Source: Roseovarius sp. TE539 (GTDB lineage: Bacteria; Pseudomonadota; Alphaproteobacteria; Rhodobacterales; Rhodobacteraceae). From it: DNA of 64,000 nucleotides. The stretch lies in the NCBI RefSeq assembly GCF_003298505.1, contig NZ_QNGB01000015.1:1-64000 (forward strand). Reading direction: 5' to 3'. Under the pieces are notes generated by a model that was given only the letters and a program-made list of their open reading frames with translations, searched no databases and was not told where the DNA came from. Positions 34,960 to 45,549 of the stretch are shown here, piece after piece. A program made the position numbers and the translations under genes. Position 1 is the first letter of the stretch; each line of letters opens with the position of its first letter.

Positions 34960-36003
34960 ATGAGCCGCATCTACATGGACTGGAACGCCACCGCGCCCCT
35001 GAGGCCCGAGGCGCGCGAGGCGATGATCGCGGCGATGGACCTGCCGGGCAATCCGTCAAGCGTGCACGAGGAGGGGCGCGCCGCCCGGGGGCTGATCGAG
35101 TCGGCGCGAGCCCGGATCGCCGAAGCTGTCGGGGCAGGGGATGCGGATATCGTCTTCACCTCCGGGGCAACCGAGGCCGCGGCCCTGGCCTGTGCCGGGC
35201 GTGACCTCGAGGGCGCTGCCGTGGAGCATGACGCGCTCCGGGCGTGGGTGCACGATCGCCTTCCTGTATCTTCCGACGGGCATGTGACGGTGGCCGAGCC
35301 GTCCCGGTCCGTCCTGCAGGCGGCCAATTCGGAAACCGGCGTCATCCAGGAATTGCCGCCCGGACTGGCGGTGAGTGACCTGACCCAGGCGTTTGGCAAG
35401 GTGCCGCTGCGCTTTGACGACCTCGATTGCGACATGGGCCTGGTTTCGGCCCACAAGCTGGGGGGGCCGAAAGGTATCGGGGCCCTGATCCTGCGACCCG
35501 GTCTTGATGTCTCGGCCCGCATTCGCGGCGGCGGGCAGGAGATGGGCCGCCGTTCGGGGACCGAGAACCTGCCGGGAATCGCCGGATTCGCCGCCGCCGC
35601 CACCGCCGCCATGCGGGATCTGCGCGAAGGGGTTTGGGAGCGGGTGGCGGAATTTAGAAAGATTCTAGAAAATTCCATTGCAGCCGCGTCAAAAGAGACT
35701 ATTTTTGTCGGGAAACGGGTCGCGCGCTTGCCCAATACCAGTTGTTTCGTGACACCCGGCTGGAAAGGCGAGACGCAGGTGATGCGGATGGATCTCGCGG
35801 GGTTCGCCGTATCGGCCGGAAGCGCCTGTTCGAGCGGCAAGGTCCGCGCCAGCACCGTGTTGCAGGCGATGGGGCTGGACCCGGAACAGGCCGGGTGCGC
35901 GTTGCGCGTTTCGCTGGGTCCCCGGACCCGTGAGGAAGACATAACGAGCTTTGCCCGCGAATGGGCCGAGCTGCAAGCCAGACACCGCGCCCGCGCGGCG
36001 TGA
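34960..36003 (+). CDS. Cysteine desulfurase, IscS/NifS-like
   Basis: PLP-dependent desulfurase of 347 residues, class V fold and group I by its active-site loop. It has [18 protein letters not shown] at the N-terminus, PLP lysine in [14 protein letters not shown], and the reactive cysteine in [15 protein letters not shown]. It supplies persulfide for Fe-S assembly. A second desulfurase of the SufS type is at the end of the same operon. A stretch around codons 230-250 is unusually AT-rich and carries an Irr-like sequence (35653-35669). The ATG at 34960 overlaps no gene; the open frame further upstream lies in iscR. Confidence 0.9.
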   Translation: MSRIYMDWNATAPLRPEAREAMIAAMDLPGNPSSVHEEGRAARGLIESARARIAEAVGAGDADIVFTSGATEAAALACAGRDLEGAAVEHDALRAWVHDRLPVSSDGHVTVAEPSRSVLQAANSETGVIQELPPGLAVSDLTQAFGKVPLRFDDLDCDMGLVSAHKLGGPKGIGALILRPGLDVSARIRGGGQEMGRRSGTENLPGIAGFAAAATAAMRDLREGVWERVAEFRKILENSIAAASKETIFVGKRVARLPNTSCFVTPGWKGETQVMRMDLAGFAVSAGSACSSGKVRASTVLQAMGLDPEQAGCALRVSLGPRTREEDITSFAREWAELQARHRARAA

Positions 36004-36020
36004 AAGCGGAGGTAAGCATC

Positions 36021-37556
<1,536 letters not shown>

Positions 37557-37601
37557 CGGCAGGTTGAGAATTCAGCCGTCACCATCATCGAGGGCCCGGT
37601 C

Positions 37602-37916
37602 ATGATCATCACCACCACCAACAGTGTCGAGGGGCGCTCAATCGTCGATTACCGCGGCATCGTGGTGGGCGAAGCGATCATGGGGGCCAATGTGGTCCGC
37701 GATTTCTTCGCCCAGATCACCGATGTGGTGGGCGGGCGCTCGGGCGCCTACGAAAGCAAGCTTCAGGACGCGCGCGACACCGCAATGAACGAGCTTGAGG
37801 CGCGGGCCGCCACAAAGGGGGCCGATGCTGTGGTCGGCGTCGATCTGGACTACGAGGTCGTGGGAGATTCGATGCTGATGGTCTCGGTGTCCGGAACGGC
37901 GGTCGTTCTGGGCTGA
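37602..37916 (+). CDS. YbjQ/UPF0145 family protein
   Basis: Small soluble protein of 104 residues with the YbjQ signature: [34 protein letters not shown], then [39 protein letters not shown]. It forms pentameric beta structures in known members and is sometimes called a heavy-metal-binding domain; no firm biochemical role is known. It is embedded in the suf operon between sufB and the next gene with one base between them, so expression with Fe-S assembly is likely. Confidence 0.88.
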   Translation: MIITTTNSVEGRSIVDYRGIVVGEAIMGANVVRDFFAQITDVVGGRSGAYESKLQDARDTAMNELEARAATKGADAVVGVDLDYEVVGDSMLMVSVSGTAVVLG

Positions 37917-37917
37917 G

Positions 37918-38520
37918 ATGGCAGGCGGCACCACCATAGAACGGCCGGTCCTGACCCTGCCCGAGGCCGAGGCGCAGGCCCTGCGTTCGGCTTACGAGCG
38001 GGCCTCGGTGATCCTTGAATACGGGTCTGGCGGGTCCACGGTGATGGCGGCCGAAATGCCGGGCAAGACGGTCTTTTCGGTAGAAAGCGATGCCGACTGG
38101 GCGGAAATGATGCGCGGCTGGTTCTCGGCCAACCCGCCGGCGCCCGGCAGCCGGGCCGAGGTGATCTGGTCGGATATCGGGCCGACGAAGGAATGGGGGT
38201 ACCCGGTTGATGACCGGGCGTGGCGCCGGTTCGCGCGCTATCCGCTGGATGTCTGGGGGCGGGACGGCTTTGCACAGCCCGAAGTGGTGCTGGTTGACGG
38301 ACGCTTTCGGACAGGCTGCGCGATGGCGACCGCGTTCCTGACCAGGCGACCGGTAAGCCTTTATGTGGACGATTACCGCCGGCGCAAGCAGTACCACCGG
38401 ATCGAGGCGTATCTTGGGACGCCGCGCCTGATCGGGCGCATGGCCGAATTCCGGGTCACGCCGCAGCCGGTCCCACCGGCACGGTTGATGGACCTGTTCG
38501 AGATGATGACACAGCCGTGA
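37918..38520 (+). CDS. Putative SAM-dependent methyltransferase-like protein
   Basis: Protein of 200 residues. ASVILEYGSGGSTVMAAEMPG resembles the glycine-rich SAM loop of class I methyltransferases, followed by an acidic strand end (VFSVESDADWAEMM) and VLVDGRFRTGCAMATAFL. Function is otherwise unknown. It starts one base after the YbjQ gene and ends 35 bp before sufC, within the suf operon. Similar genes occur in roseobacter suf operons as far as I recall, but a direct role in cluster assembly has not been shown. Confidence 0.65.
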   Translation: MAGGTTIERPVLTLPEAEAQALRSAYERASVILEYGSGGSTVMAAEMPGKTVFSVESDADWAEMMRGWFSANPPAPGSRAEVIWSDIGPTKEWGYPVDDRAWRRFARYPLDVWGRDGFAQPEVVLVDGRFRTGCAMATAFLTRRPVSLYVDDYRRRKQYHRIEAYLGTPRLIGRMAEFRVTPQPVPPARLMDLFEMMTQP

Positions 38521-38555
38521 ACGCAACGGCCCCGAAGATAAGGAAAGGAATGAAA

Positions 38556-39311
38556 ATGCTTGAAATCAATAATTTGCACGTCGATCTTGAAGAAGAGGAA
38601 AAGACCATCCTGAAGGGCGTGAACCTCAGCGTGGAAGCGGGCAAGGTGCACGCGATCATGGGACCCAACGGATCCGGCAAGTCGACGCTAAGCTACGTTC
38701 TTTCCGGGCGCGACGGTTACAAGGTCACCGAAGGAACGGCCACGCTTGAGGGCGAAGACATCCTAGGAATGGAACCCGAGGAGCGCGCCGCGGCGGGGCT
38801 TTTCATGGCGTTTCAGTATCCGGTGGAGATCCCCGGCGTGGGCAACATGACCTTCATGCGGACCGCGCTCAACGCACAGCGAAAGGCCCGCGGGCAGGAG
38901 GAAATGAGCGCCGCCGACTTCCTCAAGCTGGTGCGCGAGAAGGCCAAGGACCTAAAGATCGACGCCGACATGCTCAAGCGTCCGGTCAACATGGGATTTT
39001 CCGGCGGTGAGAAGAAGCGCAACGAGATCCTTCAGATGGCGATGCTGGAGCCGCGGATGTGTATCCTGGACGAGACCGATTCGGGCCTTGACGTGGACGC
39101 GATGAAACTGGTGGCCGAAGGGGTGAACGGCTTGCGCGACGCCGGCCGCGGGTTCCTTGTCATCACCCATTACCAGAGGCTTCTGAACCATATCGAACCG
39201 GACGTCGTCCATATCATGTCGGATGGGCGGATCATCAAGTCAGGTGGTCCCGAACTCGCCATCGAGGTCGAGGAGAACGGGTACCGCGATATCAAGGCGG
39301 AGGTGGCGTGA
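38556..39311 (+). CDS. sufC: SufC ATPase
   Basis: ABC-type ATPase of 251 residues that drives SufBC2D. Walker A is AIMGPNGSGKSTLSYVL, the signature region NMGFSGGEKKRNEILQMAML, Walker B CILDETDSGLDVDAM, and the switch His lies in LVITHYQRLL. I chose the ATG at 38556, which has AAGGA at the right distance and gives the usual family length; an in-frame ATG at 38550 is too close to that site. Its stop overlaps the sufD start (ATGA-type). Confidence 0.95.
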   Translation: MLEINNLHVDLEEEEKTILKGVNLSVEAGKVHAIMGPNGSGKSTLSYVLSGRDGYKVTEGTATLEGEDILGMEPEERAAAGLFMAFQYPVEIPGVGNMTFMRTALNAQRKARGQEEMSAADFLKLVREKAKDLKIDADMLKRPVNMGFSGGEKKRNEILQMAMLEPRMCILDETDSGLDVDAMKLVAEGVNGLRDAGRGFLVITHYQRLLNHIEPDVVHIMSDGRIIKSGGPELAIEVEENGYRDIKAEVA

Positions 39312-40600
39312 TGGCATTGCCGCAAGCGAAACAGGATTTGACCGAGGCGCGGCTTGCCGGCCTGGAACGCCCCGACGGCGCGGGCTGGGCGGTGGCCGCG
39401 CGGGACGCGGCGGTGGCGCGTTTGCGTGAGACGGGTCTGCCGCACCGTCGCGACGAATATTGGAAATTCACCCGTCCCGAGACCCTGACCGATGCGCAGG
39501 CGCCAAGCGCGGCGCTGTTCGATACCGGTGACGAGGCGCCGATTTTCGAGACTCTGGACTGCGTGCGGATCGTTTTCGTTGACGGCGTTTTCGACCCCGA
39601 GGCAAGCGATGATCTGGCGCTGGAGGGGGTCACGATCGAGCGGCTGGCCGAAGCGCAGCATACCGATATCCACTGGGCGCGTGACCTTTACGGCGCTCTG
39701 GAGGAACGCGGACAGGTTCCCGTGCCGCGGACTCTGGCGGCACTCAACACGGCGATGGCGTCTGACGGTGTGCTGATCCGTGTCACCGGTGCGGCGTCCA
39801 AACCCGTGAACCTTGTCTACAATCACCGCTCCGAAAGCTCGGACGCGATCCTGCACCACGTGGTGAAGCTGGAGGAGGGCGCGGAATTGACGGTCCTGGA
39901 AAACGGCCCGGCCGCGGCGCGCTTCAACAAGGTTATGGAAATTGATGTCGCCGACAGGGCCGGGTTTCAGCATGTGCGCACCCAGGGGCGTGACCATGAG
40001 CGCCGTGCCGCAACCCACATCTTTGCCCGCCTGGGGCAGGAAAGCGTGTTCAAGTCATTTACCATGACCGCCAACGGGGTGCTGACACGGAATGAATGCG
40101 TGATCGAACTGACCGGGGACGACGCCGTGGCGCATGTCGCAGGCGCCTGCATGGGCGATGGCGATTTCCATCATGACGATACGGTCTTCATCACACACGA
40201 CGCGGAGCGTTGCGAAAGCCGGCAGGTCTTCAAGAAGGTGCTGCGCAACGGTGCGGCAGGGGTGTTCCAAGGCAAGATCCTCGTCAAGGAGGGAGCGCAG
40301 AAAACCGACGGATACCAGATCAGCCAGTCGCTGCTGCTGGACGAGGACAGCCAGTTTCTGGCCAAGCCCGAGCTTGAGATTTACGCCGATGACGTCGCTT
40401 GCTCTCACGGGTCGACTTCCGGAGCCATCGATGAAGAGGCTCTCTTTTACCTGCGGGCGCGCGGCGTCCCCAAGTCGATCGCGACAGACCTGCTCACACT
40501 GGCCTTCCTGGCCGAGGCCGTCGAAGAGATCGAGGACGAGGCCCTTCGCGACGAGATCGTGACCCGGCTCGAGGGCTGGCTGTCGCGGCGGCGCGGCTGA
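39311..40600 (+). CDS. sufD: Fe-S cluster assembly protein SufD
   Basis: SufB paralogue in the SufBC2D complex, 429 residues. It has RRDEYWKFTRPETL near the N-terminus, then the beta-helix core and the conserved C-terminal FQGKILVKEGAQKTDGYQISQSLLLDEDSQFLAKPELEIYADDVACSHGST with GAIDEEALFYLRARGV. The cysteine and histidine in VACSHGS are those linked to cluster building at the SufB-SufD interface. It starts at the sufC stop and is coupled at its end to the next gene. Confidence 0.95.
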   Translation: MALPQAKQDLTEARLAGLERPDGAGWAVAARDAAVARLRETGLPHRRDEYWKFTRPETLTDAQAPSAALFDTGDEAPIFETLDCVRIVFVDGVFDPEASDDLALEGVTIERLAEAQHTDIHWARDLYGALEERGQVPVPRTLAALNTAMASDGVLIRVTGAASKPVNLVYNHRSESSDAILHHVVKLEEGAELTVLENGPAAARFNKVMEIDVADRAGFQHVRTQGRDHERRAATHIFARLGQESVFKSFTMTANGVLTRNECVIELTGDDAVAHVAGACMGDGDFHHDDTVFITHDAERCESRQVFKKVLRNGAAGVFQGKILVKEGAQKTDGYQISQSLLLDEDSQFLAKPELEIYADDVACSHGSTSGAIDEEALFYLRARGVPKSIATDLLTLAFLAEAVEEIEDEALRDEIVTRLEGWLSRRRG

Positions 40601-41088
40601 TGTCGCTGACACGCGATATCGCGGCCACGTACCGTGGCCCCGGGCGCGTCCTGCGCCGGCTTCAGGGCATGGGGCGGCGCGAGGATCGGGCGCTGGTTTT
40701 CATCCTGCTGGCCTGCGGGCTTCTTTTCGTCGCGCAGGCGCCATATCAGGCCCGCCAGGCGCATCTCGATCCGGAGGTGCCCCTACAGGCGCGGCTTTAC
40801 TGGAGCGCGATCCTGTTCGTGTTCCTCTGCCCGATCTTCTTTTACCTTCTTGCGGGGCTGGCCTGGGGCGCGTCGCGGCTGGCCGGCGTCAGGGTCAGCG
40901 GCTACGAAATGCGGCTGAGCATGTTCTGGGCGCTGTTGGCGGCCACGCCGCTTGCGCTTTTGGCAGGGTTGATGGCCGGTTTCAACGGCCCCGGTCCGGG
41001 GCTGCAACTGAGCGGTGCCGCCTGGGTGGGCGTTTTCCTGTGGGTCTGGATCGCCGGATTGCGGGGGGCGGCATGGCCGGACCGATGA
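40600..41088 (+). CDS. YIP1-like membrane protein, first copy
   Basis: Protein of 162 residues with four or so transmembrane segments: ALVFILLACGLLFVAQAP, LYWSAILFVFLCPIFFYLLAGLAWG, LSMFWALLAATPLALLAGLMAGF and a final VGVFLWVWIAGLRGAAW. It resembles the YIP1 domain of the following gene in topology. Its start overlaps the sufD stop by one base, and its end overlaps the next gene by 16 bases, so both are part of the suf operon. Function unknown. Confidence 0.78.
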   Translation: MSLTRDIAATYRGPGRVLRRLQGMGRREDRALVFILLACGLLFVAQAPYQARQAHLDPEVPLQARLYWSAILFVFLCPIFFYLLAGLAWGASRLAGVRVSGYEMRLSMFWALLAATPLALLAGLMAGFNGPGPGLQLSGAAWVGVFLWVWIAGLRGAAWPDR

Positions 41089-41672
41089 TCATCCAGGCCC
41101 TTGGCGATCTTGTGCGGCAGACGCTCTTTGACCCGCGCGAGGCGGCCGGCCGGCTCATTACGCTGGAGCTGCCACGCAACGCGCTGTGGATGGCTCTCGG
41201 CCTGATGACGGTTCTCAACACGATCGTCTATTCGCTGTCGTTGACATTGGCGCCGCCCGGCGATCCGGCGGCGATGGCAATGGTACCGCCGATCTTCCAG
41301 TCGCCCTTGTTCTTCGCCCTGTTCCTGGGCGGGACGCTGGTGATCGTGGTGTTGGCCCTGACCTGGATCGGGCAGATCTTCGGCGGCCGGGGCGGCCTTG
41401 ATGACATCCTGGTACTGATCACGTGGTTGCAGGTTCTGCGGCTCGGCCTTCAGGCCCTGCTGACGCTGATTCTGGTGGTCGCACCGTTGCTCGGTGGTCT
41501 GATAACCATTGTCGCGTCGGTATGGGGGATCTACATCCTTGTTGCGTTCATCGACCGGGCGCACGGGTTTGACAACATGTTCCGCGCGGCGGGTGTCCTT
41601 CTGGTTGGTGCTCTGGCGATGGTGTTTGGTTTGTCGCTCATTCTCGGCGCGATCGGCGCTGGTGCAATCTGA
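41073..41672 (+). CDS. YIP1-family membrane protein, second copy
   Basis: Protein of 199 residues with about five membrane segments and the YIP1-type opening FDPREAAGRLITLELPRNALWMALGLMTVLN. The family is named for eukaryotic trafficking proteins; bacterial members have no defined role. It overlaps the previous gene by 16 bases and ends 10 bp before sufS. Two adjacent YIP1-like genes inside a suf operon suggest a membrane-associated partner, but the link is only positional. Confidence 0.82.
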   Translation: MAGPMIIQALGDLVRQTLFDPREAAGRLITLELPRNALWMALGLMTVLNTIVYSLSLTLAPPGDPAAMAMVPPIFQSPLFFALFLGGTLVIVVLALTWIGQIFGGRGGLDDILVLITWLQVLRLGLQALLTLILVVAPLLGGLITIVASVWGIYILVAFIDRAHGFDNMFRAAGVLLVGALAMVFGLSLILGAIGAGAI

Positions 41673-41682
41673 GGGGGCTGAT

Positions 41683-42903
41683 ATGCTTGACGTCGCGAAA
41701 ATCCGGGCCGATTTTCCCATTCTCTCGCGCGAAGTGAACGGCAAGCCGCTTGTCTATCTGGACAACGGGGCGTCGGCGCAAAAGCCGCGGGCGGTCATCG
41801 ACGCGGTGACGAATGCCTATGCGCACGAATATTCCAATGTGCATCGCGGCCTTCATACGCTGTCGAATATCGCCACCGAAAAGTACGAGGCCGTGCGCGG
41901 TATCGTTGCGCGCTTCCTGGGCGTCGCCGACGAGCGGCAGATCATCCTCAACTCCGGCACCACCGAGGGGATCAACATGGTCGCCTATGGCTGGGCGATG
42001 CCGCGCATGGAGGCGGGTGATGAAATCATCCTGTCGGTGATGGAGCATCATGCCAACATCGTGCCGTGGCATTTCTTGCGCGAACGCCAGGGCGTTGTCC
42101 TGAAATGGGTGGAGACGGATGCCAACGGCGCGCTCGACCCGCAGGCGGTGATCGACGCGATCGGCCCGCGCACCAAGCTGATTGCCGTCACCCATCTTTC
42201 CAACGTGCTTGGTACCAAGGTCGACGTGACGTCGATTTGCGCGGGTGCGCGCGAAAGGGGTGTGCCGGTGCTCGTGGATGGCTCGCAGGCGGCGGTTCAC
42301 ATGCCGGTGGATATCGACGATATCGGGTGCGATTTCTATGCCATAACCGGCCACAAGCTTTATGGTCCGTCGGCTTCGGGGGCGATCTTCGTCAGCAATG
42401 AACGCCTTTCCGAGATGCGGCCCTTCATGGGCGGCGGTGACATGATCCGCGAGGTCCACCGTGATGAAATCACCTGGAACGATCCGCCGATGAAATTCGA
42501 GGCCGGCACGCCGGGTATCGTTCAGGCGATCGGACTGGGGGTGGCTCTTGATTACATGATGGACGTTGGAATGGAGGCGATCGCCGCGCATGAAGAGCAC
42601 CTGCGCGACGTGACGCAAGCACGGCTTTCGGGGCTCAACTGGCTGCACCAGCAGGGCACGACCCCGGACAAGGCGGCGATATTCTCCTTCACCATCGACG
42701 GGGCGGGCCACCCGCATGACATCTCGACCATTCTCGACAAGAAGGGCGTGGCAGTGCGCGCCGGCCACCACTGCGCCGGGCCGCTCATGGACTATATCGG
42801 TCTGACCGCGACCTGCCGGGCGTCGTTCGGCATGTACAATACAGAGGCCGAGATCGACACCCTGGTCGAGGCGATGGAGCTTGCACACGATCTGCTGGGC
42901 TGA
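41683..42903 (+). CDS. sufS: Cysteine desulfurase SufS
   Basis: Group II cysteine desulfurase of 406 residues. It opens IRADFPILSREVNGKPLVYLDNGASAQKP, has the PLP lysine in YAITGHKLYGPSASG, and the reactive cysteine in the C-terminal TATCRASFGMYNT segment. It works with SufE or SufU-type partners, none of which is in this window. The ATG at 41683 has GAGGG upstream. It is the last gene of the operon: a strong hairpin follows 6 bp after the stop. Relatives often carry sufT (DUF59) and an A-type carrier here; neither is seen. Confidence 0.95.
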   Translation: MLDVAKIRADFPILSREVNGKPLVYLDNGASAQKPRAVIDAVTNAYAHEYSNVHRGLHTLSNIATEKYEAVRGIVARFLGVADERQIILNSGTTEGINMVAYGWAMPRMEAGDEIILSVMEHHANIVPWHFLRERQGVVLKWVETDANGALDPQAVIDAIGPRTKLIAVTHLSNVLGTKVDVTSICAGARERGVPVLVDGSQAAVHMPVDIDDIGCDFYAITGHKLYGPSASGAIFVSNERLSEMRPFMGGGDMIREVHRDEITWNDPPMKFEAGTPGIVQAIGLGVALDYMMDVGMEAIAAHEEHLRDVTQARLSGLNWLHQQGTTPDKAAIFSFTIDGAGHPHDISTILDKKGVAVRAGHHCAGPLMDYIGLTATCRASFGMYNTEAEIDTLVEAMELAHDLLG

Positions 42904-42909
42904 TCCGCT

Positions 42910-42933
42910 GGCCGGCTGCCGTGGCAGCCGGCC
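42910..42933 (+). terminator. Strong hairpin ending the suf operon
   Basis: GGCCGGCTGCC (42910-42920) pairs perfectly with GGCAGCCGGCC (42923-42933) across a 2-base apparent loop, 6 bp after the sufS stop. There is no T-run, so it may be a factor-assisted terminator or an mRNA 3' end barrier. It separates the suf operon from the tRNA gene. Confidence 0.65.
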
Positions 42934-42949
42934 ATCCCGAAATTGCCGA

Positions 42950-42978
42950 TTGCATGGCCCCTTGGCTGCGTCTATACC
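42950..42978 (+). promoter_or_regulatory. Promoter of tRNA-Arg
   Basis: TTGCAT (42950-42955) and TATACC (42973-42978) are separated by 17 bases. The -10 element ends 9 bases before the mature tRNA 5' end, so transcription would start almost at the tRNA. This fits an isolated tRNA gene. Confidence 0.55.
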
Positions 42979-42987
42979 GCAGGAAAC

Positions 42988-43064
<77 letters not shown>

Positions 43065-43140
43065 TATTTTCTTGGGTTTTTGCTCACCTTGTTGCGCCGG
43101 CGATTTTAATCTGCAATGAAATCCGCAATGAAATTCACTT

Positions 43141-43192
43141 GGATAGAGGGCTGACTTCCGAGGTTGAAGGTCAAGGGTTCGAATCCTGTCGG
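43141..43192 (+). pseudogene. Degenerate tRNA-Arg(CCG) fragment, possible attachment-site scar
   Basis: GGATAGAG, a CTTCCGAG anticodon-loop-like segment and the 12-base GGTTCGAATCCT (43176-43187) repeat, in order, the D-loop, anticodon and T-arm parts of the tRNA at 42988-43064. The acceptor stem and 5' part are missing and the anticodon stem is mispaired, so it cannot be functional. Such a partial copy downstream of an intact tRNA is what tRNA-targeting integrases leave behind. Confidence 0.6.
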
Positions 43193-43631
43193 GCGGGTCA
43201 CGTCTCAAACGTAGAAGTCTCAGGATGATGGCGAACACAAGATGTAGTGCTCAAAAAAATTTCCGTTCATTGTCCTGAAGCAGTCACGGGTGTGGTTTTG
43301 AAGGCTTTTCGCTGCAGTTATGACCGCAAGTCTGCGTGGCTTCGAATCAAAGTGATGATGATGGCAGAGAAAATTTGGCTTGAGGGCATCAGATTCGAAG
43401 GCCCAGCCGAGTTTGAAGGGTCACAGAAAACATCCAGGCAGTGAGCTCGAGTGGGTTCTGGCTTTCGTTAGAGCAGATCAGATGGACCCGGGTGCACGAG
43501 AAAAGTGGCATTACCTCAAGCCTTTGCAATTTATCCGGGTGACGGATAACGTCTCGATGACAGTCTTTAATTCGATTGTTTTCCGGTTCTGTCCTACTTC
43601 GTGAGGATCAACCGACCAGGAAGTGCCGACC
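43193..43631. other. Non-coding, lower-GC stretch after the tRNA remnant
   Basis: About 440 bases with a lower GC content than the flanking genes and no credible gene. Short frames at 43247-43444 and 43380-43604 are open, but they overlap each other, lack clear ribosome binding sites and resemble nothing I know. They may be the debris of a deleted element. Confidence 0.45.
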
Positions 43632-44827
43632 ATGAACCCGTCTGAAGTCTCCGATGCGCTCGAAGAGCTTGTTCTCACACCGTTCGACTCGGGAGAATTC
43701 GCTTATGGCTTTGCAGCCGCACAGGCAACGCAAAGGCAACAGTATCGAAGCTCCGCCCTGGGAAGCGTTCGCTGAACCGCTCCAAGCTGACGCGCGCTGT
43801 TCTGCTAAGCAAGAAGTTCTACTACGCCCCGGCGGAACTCGGCGATTTCGAAGGGGTTCTCGAGAAGCTTCGCGCGGCCAAAAACACCGCGAAGCATAAA
43901 CCAGCCATCCTGATCACTACAGATGGTGTGGATCTCGTAGCCGAGCATCTGGCATCAGGAGAGACGCTGCGATGCCCGTACAGCGAAATGCATCATCATT
44001 TCGGGTTTTTCCTGCCAGCGGCCGGTATGACCCGATACAAGGCAGCTGAAGAAAACGAAGTCGATGGCAAAGCGACCGACAAGCTCGCCAAGCTCTATGA
44101 CGCTCTACTGAGGAAAAACCCGGGTTGGGCGGATGAGGCACGACGCCACGACCTCAACCAGTTCATGACTCGTTTGGTCTTCTGCTTTTTTGCCGAGGAT
44201 GTTGGGATCTTCTCAAAGGACCAGTTCACCCGTCTTGTGGTGAACCACGCAGGCGAAAAAGGCGCAGAAGCGCATGTTGCGATTGTTCATGCCTTCGAGG
44301 CGATGAGCCTCCCTTGCGAGGCCCGCGAGGACCTCCCGACCTGGACCCATGAGCTCGAGTACGTGAACGGCGGTCTTTTCTCCGACCACATCGACTGCCC
44401 CGAGTTCGACAAGATCGCCCGGGGGTATTTCCAGGATGCCGCGCGGCTCGACTGGCAGGAGATCAATCCGGACATTTTCGGATCGATGATCCAGTCGATC
44501 GGGGACCCGAAGGCCCGCGGCGAGCTTGGGATGCACCACACCTCTGTGCCGAACATCCTGAAAGTCCTGGGTCCGCTCTCCGTCGATGATCTCGACGCTT
44601 CCATCGAGAAGGCTTGGAATAAACCCAACGCCCTGAAAAAGGTCCTCGAAAGACTTGGCCGGATCCAGGTTCTTGATCTCGCCTGCGGGTCTGGGAATTT
44701 CCTTGTCGTTGCTTACCGCCAGTTGCGCGAACGGGAGATGAGAATCCTTGCTCGGCTGGGAGATCTGAGTGGCCAGACGCAGGTGCAGATGTGGTCATCA
44801 ATCTCTTTGGCGAATTTCCACGGTGTG
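43632..44827 (+). pseudogene. Broken MmeI/YeeA-type DNA methyltransferase (type IIG/IIL restriction-modification)
   Basis: The N-terminal piece starts at ATG 43632 with AGGAAG upstream (MNPSEVSDALEELVLTPFDS). Near 43715-43722 the reading shifts to another frame, continuing as GNAKATVSKLRPG, LLSKKFYYAPAELGDFEGVLEKL, then ITTDGVDLVAEHLASGETL. The middle has the helical-spacer pattern RRHDLNQFMTRLVFCFFAEDVGIF. The SAM motif LDLACGSGNFLVVAYRQLRE follows, and the family match stops after ISLANFHGV. The methyltransferase target-recognition part is gone, replaced by unrelated sequence up to a stop at 44986. The gene is therefore frameshifted and 3'-truncated and should not work. Confidence 0.75.
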
Positions 44828-44903
44828 GCGCCGGGTCGTAGGCTCTTGAGATCGAGCGAGGACGGAATAACCCAGGCCGATAGCGGCGGCGCCCCGGTCG
44901 ATC

Positions 44904-45494
44904 TCAATGCGCGTGGGGATTTTGCCCTGTCGCCAGAGCAAGGTGATGGGTTTGGTGGTGCATGCCGACTGTCATCATGCCGATAAAGCCCAGGGCCCGA
45001 ATACGGTCTGGATCCGCGCCGGTCACGGTCAGGGCCGCACCGCCAGGAATATCTTCCGCCCGCATCGTCCAGCCCTCGACGCCATCCATCGATGCCACGT
45101 GGGCCGGAACCATGGCGCGGATCGAGCTGATCACGCCTGCGTCCTCCGAGATCGCCTCGAAGCGGGCGCCGCCGTCGACCACTTGGACGTCTACACGGGC
45201 CTTGAGCGTCACGTTGTCCATGTCGATCAGATGCTGGCGAAGCGCCTCGATATCGACCCTGCTCCAGTCCGTTGCCGGATCCGCCATGAGCTGCGCGACA
45301 ACCTCCTGAATGGCGGCAAAAGCAGATTGCCCCCCCTCTGTAAGACTTGCGGAAAGTGCGTCTGCGTTCATCCGATGACCCTCGTGAGACATCCCGTGCT
45401 CATGGCTCATACCGCCATGCTGACCGGCCGCATCCTGCGCCAGCGCGAGACCGGGGGACGCAAGAAGTGTAACGACAAATGCAAAACGGATCAT
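44904..45494 (-). CDS. Secreted His/Met-rich protein, function unknown
   Basis: Exported protein of 196 residues: signal peptide ending at LALAQDA, then a His/Met-rich stretch (QHGGMSHEHGMSHEGHRM) suited to copper binding, then a folded domain of about 150 residues. It closes with FIGMMTVGMHHQTHHLALATG, again rich in His and Met. It has no family I can name. It is divergent from the Crp-type regulator at 45550 and stands at the left edge of the copper island, 77 bp from the end of the methyltransferase remnant. Periplasmic copper buffering is an inference. Confidence 0.75.
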   Translation of the reverse strand: MIRFAFVVTLLASPGLALAQDAAGQHGGMSHEHGMSHEGHRMNADALSASLTEGGQSAFAAIQEVVAQLMADPATDWSRVDIEALRQHLIDMDNVTLKARVDVQVVDGGARFEAISEDAGVISSIRAMVPAHVASMDGVEGWTMRAEDIPGGAALTVTGADPDRIRALGFIGMMTVGMHHQTHHLALATGQNPHAH

Positions 45495-45549
45495 AGGGAT
45501 CTCCTGTAAGTGCGTAGCCCGTTAATTGCAGAGGAATGCCGCAAGCCAT

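Noticed and set aside
43141-43192. Second functional tRNA
   Set aside because: It lacks the acceptor stem and 5' part and has a mispaired anticodon stem, so it is listed as a remnant only.
43247-43604. Two short overlapping plus-strand frames after the tRNA remnant
   Set aside because: No ribosome binding site, no recognisable domain, and they overlap each other in different frames; not supported as genes.
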